The translations under genes were made by a program, and so were the position numbers. The notes beneath the pieces were generated by a model. It did not search any database. It was not told the origin of the DNA and saw only the letters and a program-made list of their open reading frames with translations. Below are positions 1 through 8,894 of a stretch of DNA of 30,671 nt, piece by piece. Position 1 is the first letter of the stretch. Each line of letters begins with the position of its first letter. Source of the DNA: JALRAP01 sp046302815 (lineage in GTDB: Bacteria; Bacteroidota; Bacteroidia; AKYH767-A; OLB10); assembly GCA_046302815.1 (NCBI GenBank), contig JBKCHO010000037.1:1-30671 (forward strand), written 5' to 3'.

Positions 1-30
1 GTATGTCTCTCCCATAAAAAGAATACGCAT
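1..30 (-). CDS. Start of a further gene, probable glycosyltransferase (partial, runs off left edge)
   Basis: The first ten codons of a minus-strand gene lie at the window edge, from an ATG at base 30, and read MRILFMGETY. It starts 8 bases after the stop codon of the glycosyltransferase gene at 39-1112, so it is most likely the next gene of the same operon. A short hydrophobic strand followed by a small Gly-containing turn is how many GT-B glycosyltransferases begin, and every neighbour is a glycosyltransferase. Ten residues cannot prove the family. It shows that the operon does not end in this window. Confidence 0.5.
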   Translation of the reverse strand, partial: MRILFMGETY

Positions 31-38
31 CTTACCGA

Positions 39-1112
39 TTAATTGTTATAAATGGATGAATAAGCGTCCATGAATTCCTTTGCTGCGTTTTTCGATTGAA
101 GGTGCGCTTGAAAATGTTTAGCCTTGTCATAAGCGCTTGACAAATCATTTGACACCTTTTGTAATGCATCAGCAAATGCAATGGGGTCGGTGACCGGCAC
201 AACAGTACCATATTTATCCTTACCTAAAATAATCTCACACTGACCGGCATTGGTGGTAACGATGTATAAACCAAAAGAACCATATTCAATAAGCGAAACC
301 GGATACCCTTCACTAACTGAGCTCAGTACACCTACATTACATTGCATTGCGTATTTGGCGATATCATCCTTAGGCCCCGTAACCTTTACCTGGTTGCTCA
401 TATCATTTTCTCTGATGAGCATTTGAACCTTGTTGGCGATTTCCTGGTCAATGTGGGACCCGACCAAAAAAGCGACAAAAGGAATGCCACGCTCTTTCAG
501 AATCAATAGGGATTTTATCAAGTTGATATGATCCTTCTGTTCCCGGAAATTAGCGAGATGCAAAATCCGCAAACCATTCGAAATGAATTCTTCCTTATTG
601 CGGTCAACGGATTTCATATCCGAAAAATTCTCCAAATAGGATATACGAGAACGATCGCATTTCAATTCCAAAATAGCCCAACCGAAAAGCCGCTCGTTGA
701 CCATCACTGCTCCGTAGAACCATCGGGAAAGAAAAATAATCAATGGTCGTGGCTTTGCCTTCACCAAGTTACTCAAGCCGAGATGATGATGCCAAATCAC
801 CTTGGTTTTGGGTAAGAATAACTTCACCAACATACACCAAAACACGGAAGTGGAATGAGCATGGACCAAATCGGGTTGTTCATTTTTAACCAAGCGTATC
901 AGTCGGATCAAAGCGGACAAATCTAAAGCACTCCGTTTGCCTAAATACCAATAACGAACTGCATTTGATAGTTGAGACTTCAAGATACCTTCAGTTCTGG
1001 TAGCAACCAATAAACTACGATGCCCTTCACGAGCAAAGGCGTTGGCCATGGTAACTGCCATTCGTTCAGAACCACCTAGATTCAAGGAATCAATAACTTG
1101 AAGAATCTTCAT
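39..1112 (-). CDS. GT4-family glycosyltransferase
   Basis: A 357-residue GT-B glycosyltransferase, cytoplasmic, expected to move a sugar from a nucleotide donor onto the growing glycan. The N-terminal acceptor domain opens with a beta strand and the GGSER turn at residues 13-17, a hallmark of GT4 proteins. The C-terminal donor domain carries SEGYPVSLIEY at 267-277, the usual E(x7)E region that contacts the nucleotide sugar, followed by a Gly-rich segment. Length is normal for the family. The ATG start overlaps the stop of the upstream gene as ATGA, which supports both the start and translational coupling. Donor and acceptor sugars cannot be told from sequence. Confidence 0.9.
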   Translation of the reverse strand: MKILQVIDSLNLGGSERMAVTMANAFAREGHRSLLVATRTEGILKSQLSNAVRYWYLGKRSALDLSALIRLIRLVKNEQPDLVHAHSTSVFWCMLVKLFLPKTKVIWHHHLGLSNLVKAKPRPLIIFLSRWFYGAVMVNERLFGWAILELKCDRSRISYLENFSDMKSVDRNKEEFISNGLRILHLANFREQKDHINLIKSLLILKERGIPFVAFLVGSHIDQEIANKVQMLIRENDMSNQVKVTGPKDDIAKYAMQCNVGVLSSVSEGYPVSLIEYGSFGLYIVTTNAGQCEIILGKDKYGTVVPVTDPIAFADALQKVSNDLSSAYDKAKHFQAHLQSKNAAKEFMDAYSSIYNN

Positions 1113-2236
1113 GCCTTGGGAACAGATTCAATGAGCTTCCTGAATGACTCAAGGGTATATCCCCTACTCCACTCCATGGCTTTGACGCACATGGATTGAT
1201 AATGCTCAGGCTGTTTGATCAGTGAGGCTATGGAGCCTGCAATCTGATCAGCGTTTGGGGGCATCAAAATTCCTCTTTCCCCATGATTTAACATCTCGGG
1301 AATGCAACTGACGGGTGAAACAACGGGTAAGGTACCCCACCACATGGCTTCAGCAACCGATTTCGGCCATCCCTCTGAACGGGAGGGCATCAATAAGAAA
1401 TGACTTGTTTGGTATATGCTATCAAGTTCCTTACGGTTCAGATTGCCCTTGCAAAACACTTTGCCATCCAAACCATTATCCGAGATATATTTATTTACTC
1501 TCTCAATCAATGGTCCATTGCCACAAATGCTTAAGTAGGCCATTAACCCCAAACCATTTAAAATCCGACAAACATCAATCGCAATCAGGGGATTTTTTCC
1601 TGCAATCAATGATCCCGCAAAGACCATATGGATAGGTCGATCAGCACGGATTGTTCGTATAGTTACAAGTTTAGCATCATCCTCATTGTAAGTGGCCGTA
1701 AAAGCATTGGTAACGCATTTTTTATCGGTTGATCTCTTTCCATAAACCAAGGCTATTGAATTCCGGGTCAGGAAACAATTAGCCATAATCCATTTTTGAA
1801 TCCTGTAGGAAAATGGCTGTCCAATATTATCCACCCAATTACCCGCGTACTTGAATGATTTCCGCTTCCAAGGGAAACAAATCTGAATCAGACTAGCTAA
1901 CAAACCCACATTACCAGGACATCGAACATGAACATGCCCTGTTCGAAACATAGTAAAGTAGATGATTAGGATATTAAGAGGGACAGCAATAAATGACTTT
2001 AATATTGCATCAATTCCTTTGGTAGAAAAGGAAAATAGGTTGATATGATTAATATGCTTGCAGAGAAATGACTCATCAATCGGGTCAATTTTACTGGAAG
2101 GAATACAAGGAGCAACAATGGTAACTGAGTCAAACTCCTCCAACCAAAGGTTCATCTCTTTAACATAAGGACCATAAGCGAATGTATTACCATTGCATTT
2201 CTTATGGACAACATGTGAGTACAAGAGCAGCTTCAT
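1109..2236 (-). CDS. GT4-family glycosyltransferase
   Basis: A 375-residue GT-B glycosyltransferase when read from the ATG at base 2236. The open frame extends 13 codons further to a TTG at 2275, but the ATG is preferred: the protein then begins MKLLLYSH like other GT4 enzymes, and it overlaps the upstream stop as ATGA. In the C-terminal domain GSLIAGKNP at about 208-216 is the start of the donor-binding half, and SRSEGWPKSVAEAM at about 285-298 is the nucleotide-sugar E(x7)E region. It should add one sugar of the repeat unit in the cytoplasm. Linkage unknown. Confidence 0.9.
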   Translation of the reverse strand: MKLLLYSHVVHKKCNGNTFAYGPYVKEMNLWLEEFDSVTIVAPCIPSSKIDPIDESFLCKHINHINLFSFSTKGIDAILKSFIAVPLNILIIYFTMFRTGHVHVRCPGNVGLLASLIQICFPWKRKSFKYAGNWVDNIGQPFSYRIQKWIMANCFLTRNSIALVYGKRSTDKKCVTNAFTATYNEDDAKLVTIRTIRADRPIHMVFAGSLIAGKNPLIAIDVCRILNGLGLMAYLSICGNGPLIERVNKYISDNGLDGKVFCKGNLNRKELDSIYQTSHFLLMPSRSEGWPKSVAEAMWWGTLPVVSPVSCIPEMLNHGERGILMPPNADQIAGSIASLIKQPEHYQSMCVKAMEWSRGYTLESFRKLIESVPKA

Positions 2237-3237
2237 AGCCGTTTCAAAGGCGAAATGATAAACAAGGAAAACCAACCAAAGATTCGGCCGATGAATTCAA
2301 ACAAAAACCTTTTAACCTTCAATGTAGTGAAGACATTGATGAGTAATACAAATGCAAGTAAAAGTGTGATTGCATGCCATTTGAAAACATTGGTAAATCC
2401 AGGATCAGGATGTTTGCAACGCCATACATACCATCCATTTCTGACCACCATTCTGCCATATCGAACATAATTAGGACGCCCAGATGGGTCATGGTAGTGG
2501 TGCACCTGGGCATTCGTGTTAACATACAACTTACCGAAAGCGGATGCACGAACACTGAAATCAAAGTCTTCGTATAAACCATAACCACTAAACCGTTCGG
2601 AGAAGGAAATGTGCTTGAATATCCAAGATTTATAAGTAGCTATACCTCCCATGATATGGTCTACGGGATAAATGTTTCCATCCGGCGGATATCCATTTCG
2701 ACCGTGACCATAAGGTGGGATAATCTCGGGTGGGTAATCTGACATCAACCCACATATTTTTCGCAGGATATACCTTAATGGTTCTCTAATGACCCAATCA
2801 CCCAATTGATAAAATCGTAATTTGCCAAAATCCTTACTCTTTTCTACTTTGACATATCGGTTTTCAACCATATCCAATCCACTGATACCGATGGCATCAG
2901 GATATTGTAAAAATGAATTCTCTAAACATTCTAGAAAATTCGAATTCAAGACCAAATCATCATCTAAAAATGTAACATGGGTGGCTTGTGTATTGATGAA
3001 CCGGGCTCCGAAATTGCGTTGTTTGGTCAATCCTTTATTGTTTGAATCGACATGGTGATATTGGACAGAGGTGAACATGGACATCAAATCCACCATTCGT
3101 TGATAGTACTCGTTCTCGGAAGCATCCACCACAAGCACTTCATCAAATCTCCTTGACAGGTTGCTTACTGAATCTAAAAGCCGTCGCAGGGATTCGGGCC
3201 GATTGTAGGTGCAAATGATGAGGGAGAAGAATGTCAT
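2233..3237 (-). CDS. GT2-family glycosyltransferase with C-terminal membrane segment
   Basis: A 334-residue GT-A fold enzyme. Residues 4-13 (FSLIICTYNR) are the typical first strand of GT2 proteins. The metal-binding acidic motif is LDDD at 91-94, after the T/G-rich strand VTFL. The middle holds the family's acceptor region with a YGLYEDFDFS segment containing the putative catalytic acidic pair. Near the C-terminus a stretch rich in Leu, Val and Ile (about 290-325) looks like one or two membrane or membrane-surface helices, so the enzyme is probably bound to the inner face of the membrane. Start ATG overlaps the upstream stop as ATGA. Sugar specificity is not predictable. Confidence 0.88.
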   Translation of the reverse strand: MTFFSLIICTYNRPESLRRLLDSVSNLSRRFDEVLVVDASENEYYQRMVDLMSMFTSVQYHHVDSNNKGLTKQRNFGARFINTQATHVTFLDDDLVLNSNFLECLENSFLQYPDAIGISGLDMVENRYVKVEKSKDFGKLRFYQLGDWVIREPLRYILRKICGLMSDYPPEIIPPYGHGRNGYPPDGNIYPVDHIMGGIATYKSWIFKHISFSERFSGYGLYEDFDFSVRASAFGKLYVNTNAQVHHYHDPSGRPNYVRYGRMVVRNGWYVWRCKHPDPGFTNVFKWHAITLLLAFVLLINVFTTLKVKRFLFEFIGRIFGWFSLFIISPLKRL

Positions 3238-4784
3238 TTAATGCGAACACCTATCGATTTCAAATCCATTGCAAACTTCAATGATTTATTGAGTTGCATC
3301 ATTCGGTGAGGTAACAATAACAATCGAATAGGTGTTACCCACCACTTACAAGAAGTCAAATAGTTGAAGATGTTTTTAATCTTGTATTCATTTACAGTGA
3401 TGCTTCCAAAATGTTTCAAAGCATAATACATGATTGTTGGGCTAGGCACTGGTCGAATCAATCCAACTGTTCGATTAATTTCCCAAGGCTGACGTTTACG
3501 TTTACGACCAACAATCTTTGATTGAGCACCCCAAAATCGATATCCTCCTGCGGGTGGCTTTAAATGTAAATTAACCGAAAATGGATTATGCAATAACAAA
3601 TATCCCTTTTTGACTAGTGAAAGACCGAAATCGCTATCCTCGCCATACCCCCCATCATAGTTTATATCATTCCCTGGAACTTCGTCAAGAACCTTCCGGG
3701 AAATACATGAGTTGGCATTGTTAAAGTTATTCGAAACAACAGCCAGAGCCGCAGTCGACTGAAAGTACTCCGAACGCTTTTTGCTTAAATCGTTCAAATC
3801 CTGGGCCGGATGATCGGCCCGGATATCCAACCCATTGCATGCATCCACGTGGTAAGTCTGCATGAAACGGATATGGTTTTCAATGAAATCAGATGGGATA
3901 CGGATATCGTCATCACCAAATACAATATAATCTCCTGTGGATCGCTCAATACCTTCGTTTCGTGCCCGACAACTTCCTTTGGATGTCTGCCAGACCACTT
4001 GTAAATGAAAAGGCCATTCATTTTGAAGGTAAATGCCAGCTGAACGGTCCTGCTCAGGGGTGGCGTCAACAATAATAACTTCTGTTGGAGTATAAGACTG
4101 GTTCGCCAAATCCTGTAACAATTGGAGTGTCATGGACTGCCGCATCATCGTTGGAATGATGTACGAAACGGATGGCTTCCCTTGAATGGAATTCAATTGC
4201 TGAAACCGATTAAACCCTTTAATCCTATCCCGCTTATTACCAACGAATGCCTTCCAAAATGCCAGATGCCAAATCGGATTGAACAATCCTGCTCGCATCA
4301 ACAAATACAATGCATGTGGCCAACGGAACTTGTGGACGAAAAATTGGAATTTATCAGATACCGGAATGGAGTGAGTATGGTTTTGGTTTTCCGGAAATAG
4401 TCCTTTATAATACATGGGGACCGCGCCATTCTTAATCATATCGTAACCCATTGCAAACGCAGCCATGATTGAAGATCGATATGATATATTTAGACCTCCA
4501 AAATATTCCCAAACCGCTTTCCGGACAACAAATCCCGTCGGATCAACCCTCCAATTGATACAAGAATTCACACCTTGAAAATCTTCCACATACCACCAAG
4601 CTATGTGGGTTTGATATACAATCTCATGAAATGCATTACAATATCCACGATCCAATGAACTATGCCACAGATCGCCTGCACCTTCGGCTAAACCATCCAA
4701 CAGTGATAAATCAGGCTCTCCTGTGTAGAGAAGTGATTCGCCGTTTCTAGCCTTATATTCCTTAAGCTGCAATGGACTTTCCAA
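3234..4784 (-). CDS. Two-part GT2-family glycosyltransferase with extra N-terminal domain
   Basis: 516 residues, well above the usual 280-340 for a GT2 enzyme. A complete GT2 domain starts near residue 205 (SVSYIIPT), with GDDD at 290-293 as the metal site and GGYGEDSDFG further on. The first 200 residues form a separate part that resembles the acceptor half of a GT2 enzyme (VDPTGFVVRKAVWEYFGG at about 80-97), but I see no first strand or DxD there. The start is TTG at 4784, overlapping the upstream gene by 23 bases. It is the only usable start: a stop lies in frame upstream, and the first in-frame Met is residue 107, inside the N-terminal domain. Function: adds a sugar to the glycan. The role of the N-terminal part is unknown. 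Confidence 0.82.
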   Translation of the reverse strand: MESPLQLKEYKARNGESLLYTGEPDLSLLDGLAEGAGDLWHSSLDRGYCNAFHEIVYQTHIAWWYVEDFQGVNSCINWRVDPTGFVVRKAVWEYFGGLNISYRSSIMAAFAMGYDMIKNGAVPMYYKGLFPENQNHTHSIPVSDKFQFFVHKFRWPHALYLLMRAGLFNPIWHLAFWKAFVGNKRDRIKGFNRFQQLNSIQGKPSVSYIIPTMMRQSMTLQLLQDLANQSYTPTEVIIVDATPEQDRSAGIYLQNEWPFHLQVVWQTSKGSCRARNEGIERSTGDYIVFGDDDIRIPSDFIENHIRFMQTYHVDACNGLDIRADHPAQDLNDLSKKRSEYFQSTAALAVVSNNFNNANSCISRKVLDEVPGNDINYDGGYGEDSDFGLSLVKKGYLLLHNPFSVNLHLKPPAGGYRFWGAQSKIVGRKRKRQPWEINRTVGLIRPVPSPTIMYYALKHFGSITVNEYKIKNIFNYLTSCKWWVTPIRLLLLPHRMMQLNKSLKFAMDLKSIGVRIK

Positions 4785-5910
4785 GAACTTTTGAATAAAA
4801 CCGTAAGTAATGATCTAAAACCACTTTAGAACTGAATCGATCCAGTATGGTTTTTCGAGCAGCCCCTCCTATTTGATGCCTCAGGTCAGAATCTGAAAGC
4901 AATAGGTTTATTTTATCAGCGAACATTTGGTGATTTGACGGATGAGCCATCAAACCATTTACGCCATCCGTAATAATCTCAGAAGCCCAACCAATGTTAG
5001 AAGCCACTATGGGTTTACCACAAGACATCGCCTCCAACCAAGAAACCGGTAGCGCTTCGGCATAACTTGGAAAAACACAAACCGTGGCGCGCTGAATATG
5101 AGCGATCATTTCTTGCCTTGGTAATCCAGGTATATACTGCACTTCCATACCCCGAAAAGAATCAAATTGCTTTTGCATGAGCATCCAAGTGGATTGCGAC
5201 CCGGTATCTGCATCGGGGTTATCACGACCAATACCCAACAGTTTTACATCCGCTTGAGATTTGCGAACCATTTCAAAAATGATCGGGAGTTCAAGTACTC
5301 CCTTTTTCCGAGCTAGGGTGCCGAAATATAAAATAGTTGGCTTTTCGACAACAGCATCAGCCGGAACAAAACCAGTGGCATCAACAGCGTTGGGTATGAC
5401 TTCCATGTTCCGATTGGAATGAAAAACCTTGTTGGTCACATCAGCTGTATGTTGGCTTACTGAAATGATGTGATTCGCCTGCAAAAAAGCCCGTTTTTCC
5501 AAAAAACGATAACGCAAACGAGATGACTTACCCACTAAATATTTGAAATATGTTTCTGAACCATTCAAGCGCATAACAACCGGACAACTTACCTTCACAA
5601 AAGCCGACAATCCCGTCCAATCGGGAACTTCCAAAACATCCAATTTACCTTGGCTGACCAAATCATTAACAATCCTTGAAATTTTGGCGCCTGTCAAAAA
5701 AGCAGTTAATCCGGGTAGTCTTACTCGCTTGAGCATAACAAGTGTTACACCATCCATGGATCGAACGGAATCCTCAAAGTCATTAATCAGAATCACATGG
5801 GGTGCCATGTTTCTTTGCAGCAGACCATGTACCAGGTCACGTATGGAGGTTCCTATTCCACCATAATATGTGGTCAAACCAGGATATTCAGTCGTCAAAT
5901 AACCAATCAC
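4762..5910 (-). CDS. GT4-family glycosyltransferase
   Basis: A 382-residue GT-B enzyme. The N-terminal domain begins with EYPG and a Gly-rich loop (YYGGIGTSIRDL at 15-26), as in GT4 proteins that bind the acceptor in this cleft. VIPNAVD at 171-177, YFGTLARKKG at 195-204 and SYAEALPVSWLEAMSCGKP at 282-300 are the standard donor-domain landmarks, including the E(x7)E pair. The start codon is GTG and forms a GTGA overlap with the stop of the upstream gene, so coupling supports this choice. It acts in the cytoplasm on nucleotide-sugar donors. The transferred sugar is unknown. Confidence 0.9.
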   Translation of the reverse strand: MIGYLTTEYPGLTTYYGGIGTSIRDLVHGLLQRNMAPHVILINDFEDSVRSMDGVTLVMLKRVRLPGLTAFLTGAKISRIVNDLVSQGKLDVLEVPDWTGLSAFVKVSCPVVMRLNGSETYFKYLVGKSSRLRYRFLEKRAFLQANHIISVSQHTADVTNKVFHSNRNMEVIPNAVDATGFVPADAVVEKPTILYFGTLARKKGVLELPIIFEMVRKSQADVKLLGIGRDNPDADTGSQSTWMLMQKQFDSFRGMEVQYIPGLPRQEMIAHIQRATVCVFPSYAEALPVSWLEAMSCGKPIVASNIGWASEIITDGVNGLMAHPSNHQMFADKINLLLSDSDLRHQIGGAARKTILDRFSSKVVLDHYLRFYSKVLGKSIAA

Positions 5911-6896
5911 TTGTTGATAGCGTATTTGAGTACTTTTTTCAAATAATTAAAATCTGGTCGAAAACCATCGGCATATATAAAAAACAAAGAAATCAATCCA
6001 AGCCTATTATTCTTAAATACATCTACCATTCGATTACCAATCTGTGTCCTTAATTGTATTCTATCTAAGATGGCATTGGTATGATGCATGAAAATCTTAT
6101 AGGAATTAAGCAAGCCTTGAAAATCAAATTGAACCTTCAAATCCTCTTTAAGCATATTATCTATTTGGTAATCCTCAATGCCTAAGGATGTCAAATAGAA
6201 TCTCCTTACTCGTTGGTTCAATTGTAATGCCAAGGAAGGATTAGATCTATGTAAGCTACCCTTGCGAATACGATATCTAACCAATCGTTCATTCAAATTT
6301 GCCAAACGACCATGAAAAGAAAGTCGAACCCACATATGCCAATCCTCACAAGCAATCGTGTAGGTATCATCATAAAATATTTGATTTTTTCTGATTACAT
6401 CAGCACGGATCATAACCGATGGATGTACAAAAGAGGCACTCCAAAGTAATGAAACACGAATTGCCTCATTGGAAATTGGATAATCCCATTTAAATATTGT
6501 ACCAAAATTACCTGATTGATCAACCTGCTCCCAAAAGGCCTGTGTTCCACAAAGAACCACATCGGGATTTTCATCCATAAAACGGACCTGATGTTCTAAT
6601 CGGTTTGGTAGGCAAACATCGTCACCATCCATTCGTGCAATATATTCGTTCTGCAATTGCTTCAATCCAAAATTCAAACCATAAACCAAACCTCTGTTTA
6701 CTTCATTACGAATCAATTTAATCCGATCATCATGAAACGAATCAATAATCATGCATGTATCATCAGTCGAACAATCATCAATAATCAACAATTCAAAATC
6801 TAGGTAGGTCTGATCCAAAATAGATTGCACGGACTCCCGAATGAAAGGAGCCACATTGTAAACTGGCATTAGTATACCAACCCTCGGACTAGGCAT
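5907..6896 (-). CDS. GT2-family glycosyltransferase
   Basis: A GT-A glycosyltransferase of 329 residues from the ATG at 6896. The frame is open nine codons further up to a TTG at 6923, but the ATG gives an 8-base overlap with the upstream stop and places VGILMPVYN right at the N-terminus, as in the family. The metal and nucleotide motif is MDGDD at 89-93, preceded by IIDDCSTDDT at 38-47. The ACEDWHMWVRL segment in the second half fits the ED acceptor-side motif. Typical of single-sugar transferases in capsule and O-antigen clusters. Linkage cannot be inferred. Confidence 0.9.
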   Translation of the reverse strand: MPSPRVGILMPVYNVAPFIRESVQSILDQTYLDFELLIIDDCSTDDTCMIIDSFHDDRIKLIRNEVNRGLVYGLNFGLKQLQNEYIARMDGDDVCLPNRLEHQVRFMDENPDVVLCGTQAFWEQVDQSGNFGTIFKWDYPISNEAIRVSLLWSASFVHPSVMIRADVIRKNQIFYDDTYTIACEDWHMWVRLSFHGRLANLNERLVRYRIRKGSLHRSNPSLALQLNQRVRRFYLTSLGIEDYQIDNMLKEDLKVQFDFQGLLNSYKIFMHHTNAILDRIQLRTQIGNRMVDVFKNNRLGLISLFFIYADGFRPDFNYLKKVLKYAINK

Positions 6897-7800
6897 GTGA
6901 TGATTTGTTGGGGCACCAATCAAAAACCGGAAGAGGTAATTTCATCCATTCATTTAAAACAGCAGCCGGTATTTTATTTTCAGTGATTTTTAATGTGGTG
7001 CTAAATGAATTCCGTAAGGATCTCAAAAACAACATATGCCATGAAATTGATTTGAATCCGTATTTATACATATTGTGAAGTACACATTTTATGCATGACC
7101 GAATGTTCATCGGAAACGGATACAGGTTCAAAAACAAAACCAAATTGTTTCTCAACTGCAGTCCAAAACGAAATTTCTGGTAACCTTCACTTTTTCTTGC
7201 TTGCCTGTCGACACGGTGGTGCACCAAGATGGAAGGCTCATAAATCAATCGATAGCCACATTCAAAAGCCCTCAGAGAAACATACGCCTCCTCCCCGTAA
7301 ATATTCATCCAATCCGGAAAGCCGCCGGTTGCTTCATACGCCTTTCGGGTGATAGCATAACCACATCCGGCAAATTCAGAACAAGCATATGAACTGCCAA
7401 TCCCCATGTCCATTAATTGTGATTCTGGAAGTTGAATTCCATTGAAGATCCGAAAAGCCACAATACCCAAACTGTTGTTTTCTCGGAAGGTTTGTATGGC
7501 CTTTTCAATAAAATCCTCGGTAACAGGGTGCGAATCATCGTCAAATCCAAAAATGTAGTCACCTTTAGCCTTTTCATAAATCGCTCTACGAGCGGTACTG
7601 GCACCTACATGGTTAGGGAATTCCATCCAAATCACATTGGGGAAATCCGACTTCAAGTCAATAGAGCCGTCAGAACAGCCATCCAAACCCACGATAACCT
7701 CCGTATCTGTATCGATCCGTTCCAATATCTTCTCCAAAGTAAGCTTTAATTCCGCTTTCCGATTATACGATACAATGCATATGGAAGAATGGATGCTCAC
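6889..7800 (-). CDS. GT2-family glycosyltransferase
   Basis: A 303-residue GT-A enzyme. SSICIVSYNRK at 5-15 is the first strand and loop, FGFDDDSHP at 84-92 holds the acidic metal site, and IYGEEAYVSLRA in the second half is the acceptor-side acidic motif. The start is GTG at 7800, giving a GTGA overlap with the stop of the upstream gene; the first strand directly follows, so no other start is needed. A basic, hydrophobic C-terminal third suggests attachment to the inner membrane face. It should transfer one residue of the glycan. Specificity unknown. Confidence 0.89.
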   Translation of the reverse strand: MSIHSSICIVSYNRKAELKLTLEKILERIDTDTEVIVGLDGCSDGSIDLKSDFPNVIWMEFPNHVGASTARRAIYEKAKGDYIFGFDDDSHPVTEDFIEKAIQTFRENNSLGIVAFRIFNGIQLPESQLMDMGIGSSYACSEFAGCGYAITRKAYEATGGFPDWMNIYGEEAYVSLRAFECGYRLIYEPSILVHHRVDRQARKSEGYQKFRFGLQLRNNLVLFLNLYPFPMNIRSCIKCVLHNMYKYGFKSISWHMLFLRSLRNSFSTTLKITENKIPAAVLNEWMKLPLPVFDWCPNKSSHA

Positions 7801-8894
7801 GATGATAATTGCTTAAGGGTATATTTCAAATGATCATCTACCATCCGGCACAAATCAAAATATCGATTGGCACGAGATGCAGCTTGAATACGCAGTTCGT
7901 CTTGAAGATTTCTATCAGCCAATAACTTTTTCAATTGATTGGCTAAAGCAATCGTATTCCCTTTGGGGTATACCAATGCTGTATCGGCAACCAGCTCAGG
8001 TATACCACCGGCATCACTAACTACCATAGCAGATCCACAGGCCATGGATTCAATTACCGTGAACGGACAAGCCTCATACCACAAAGATGGGATTACTACA
8101 ACACGAGCGCCGCGCATCCAATCGTATTGATTGTTGATATTCCCTAAAAATCGGACATGGGATGACAATCCAAGCTTCATCACAAATGCCTCAAGTTCCG
8201 GTTTATATGGCCCATCACCGGCAATTACACAAGTTACTGAAGGAAACAATTGCTTTAATTCATATACCGCCTGAATCAAATCCTGAAAACCTTTGTCAAT
8301 GGTGATATATCCAATGGCAAACAAATCAGCCATAGGTTCATTGACAGAAGATGATGATTTATATAATTCAAAATCGACACCATTATGTATCGTATGCGAC
8401 TTCGTCAACCAACGCAAACCTAATTCCTTCGAAATACGATCCTTAACATAGTCAGAAACCGCAATAACCCCATCTACATGCCAACCATTAATGATTCCTT
8501 TCAGGTAATGCCATATTCGGTACTTAAACGATTTTGGAATCCGTGGGCGCGACATGTGATCAACAAAAAAGAGTTTGCCAACCTGCGATTTAAATTGGGA
8601 TACATAGCGTGTGTTATACGCTACAAAATGACAAATACAAACTGAAACATCATAATCATTTCGGAGTTTGCGAATCACACCTGATTCGAAAATCAAATCT
8701 GGAATAAATTCGACCTGTAAACCTTCTTTTGCATAATGTTCAAATGCTGATGCATACGGGAAAAACCAAACGATGCGTTTGCCATTTGCTTTAACGGCCT
8801 TGTCGAACGCCCAAAAAAAACGATCCATACCTCCTATCCGGTCGGGCCGAATGGGATACATGCAAACTACAGCGATTTCAATTGGGTTCCTCAA
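7797..8894 (-). CDS. GT4-family glycosyltransferase
   Basis: A GT-B enzyme of about 365 residues. RIGGMDRF near residue 20 is the N-terminal Gly loop. FAIGYITIDKGFQDLI (about 192-207) and IAGDGPYKPEL (about 225-235) form the donor domain, and LWYEACPFTVIESMACG (about 271-287) holds the E(x7)E region. The frame opens at a TTG at 8903, but a second TTG three codons on, at 8894, makes a TTGA overlap with the stop of the upstream gene. That matches the ATGA/GTGA junctions found elsewhere in this operon and is preferred. No in-frame ATG precedes the first beta strand, so a TTG start is needed either way. Confidence 0.87.
   Translation of the reverse strand: MRNPIEIAVVCMYPIRPDRIGGMDRFFWAFDKAVKANGKRIVWFFPYASAFEHYAKEGLQVEFIPDLIFESGVIRKLRNDYDVSVCICHFVAYNTRYVSQFKSQVGKLFFVDHMSRPRIPKSFKYRIWHYLKGIINGWHVDGVIAVSDYVKDRISKELGLRWLTKSHTIHNGVDFELYKSSSSVNEPMADLFAIGYITIDKGFQDLIQAVYELKQLFPSVTCVIAGDGPYKPELEAFVMKLGLSSHVRFLGNINNQYDWMRGARVVVIPSLWYEACPFTVIESMACGSAMVVSDAGGIPELVADTALVYPKGNTIALANQLKKLLADRNLQDELRIQAASRANRYFDLCRMVDDHLKYTLKQLSS

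Noticed and set aside
2237..2275. N-terminal extension of the GT4 gene to a TTG
   Set aside because: The ATG at 2236 makes an ATGA overlap and a normal GT4 N-terminus; the extension lies inside the upstream coding region.
6897..6923. N-terminal extension of the GT2 gene to a TTG
   Set aside because: The ATG at 6896 starts directly before the conserved first strand and gives a usual 8-base overlap.
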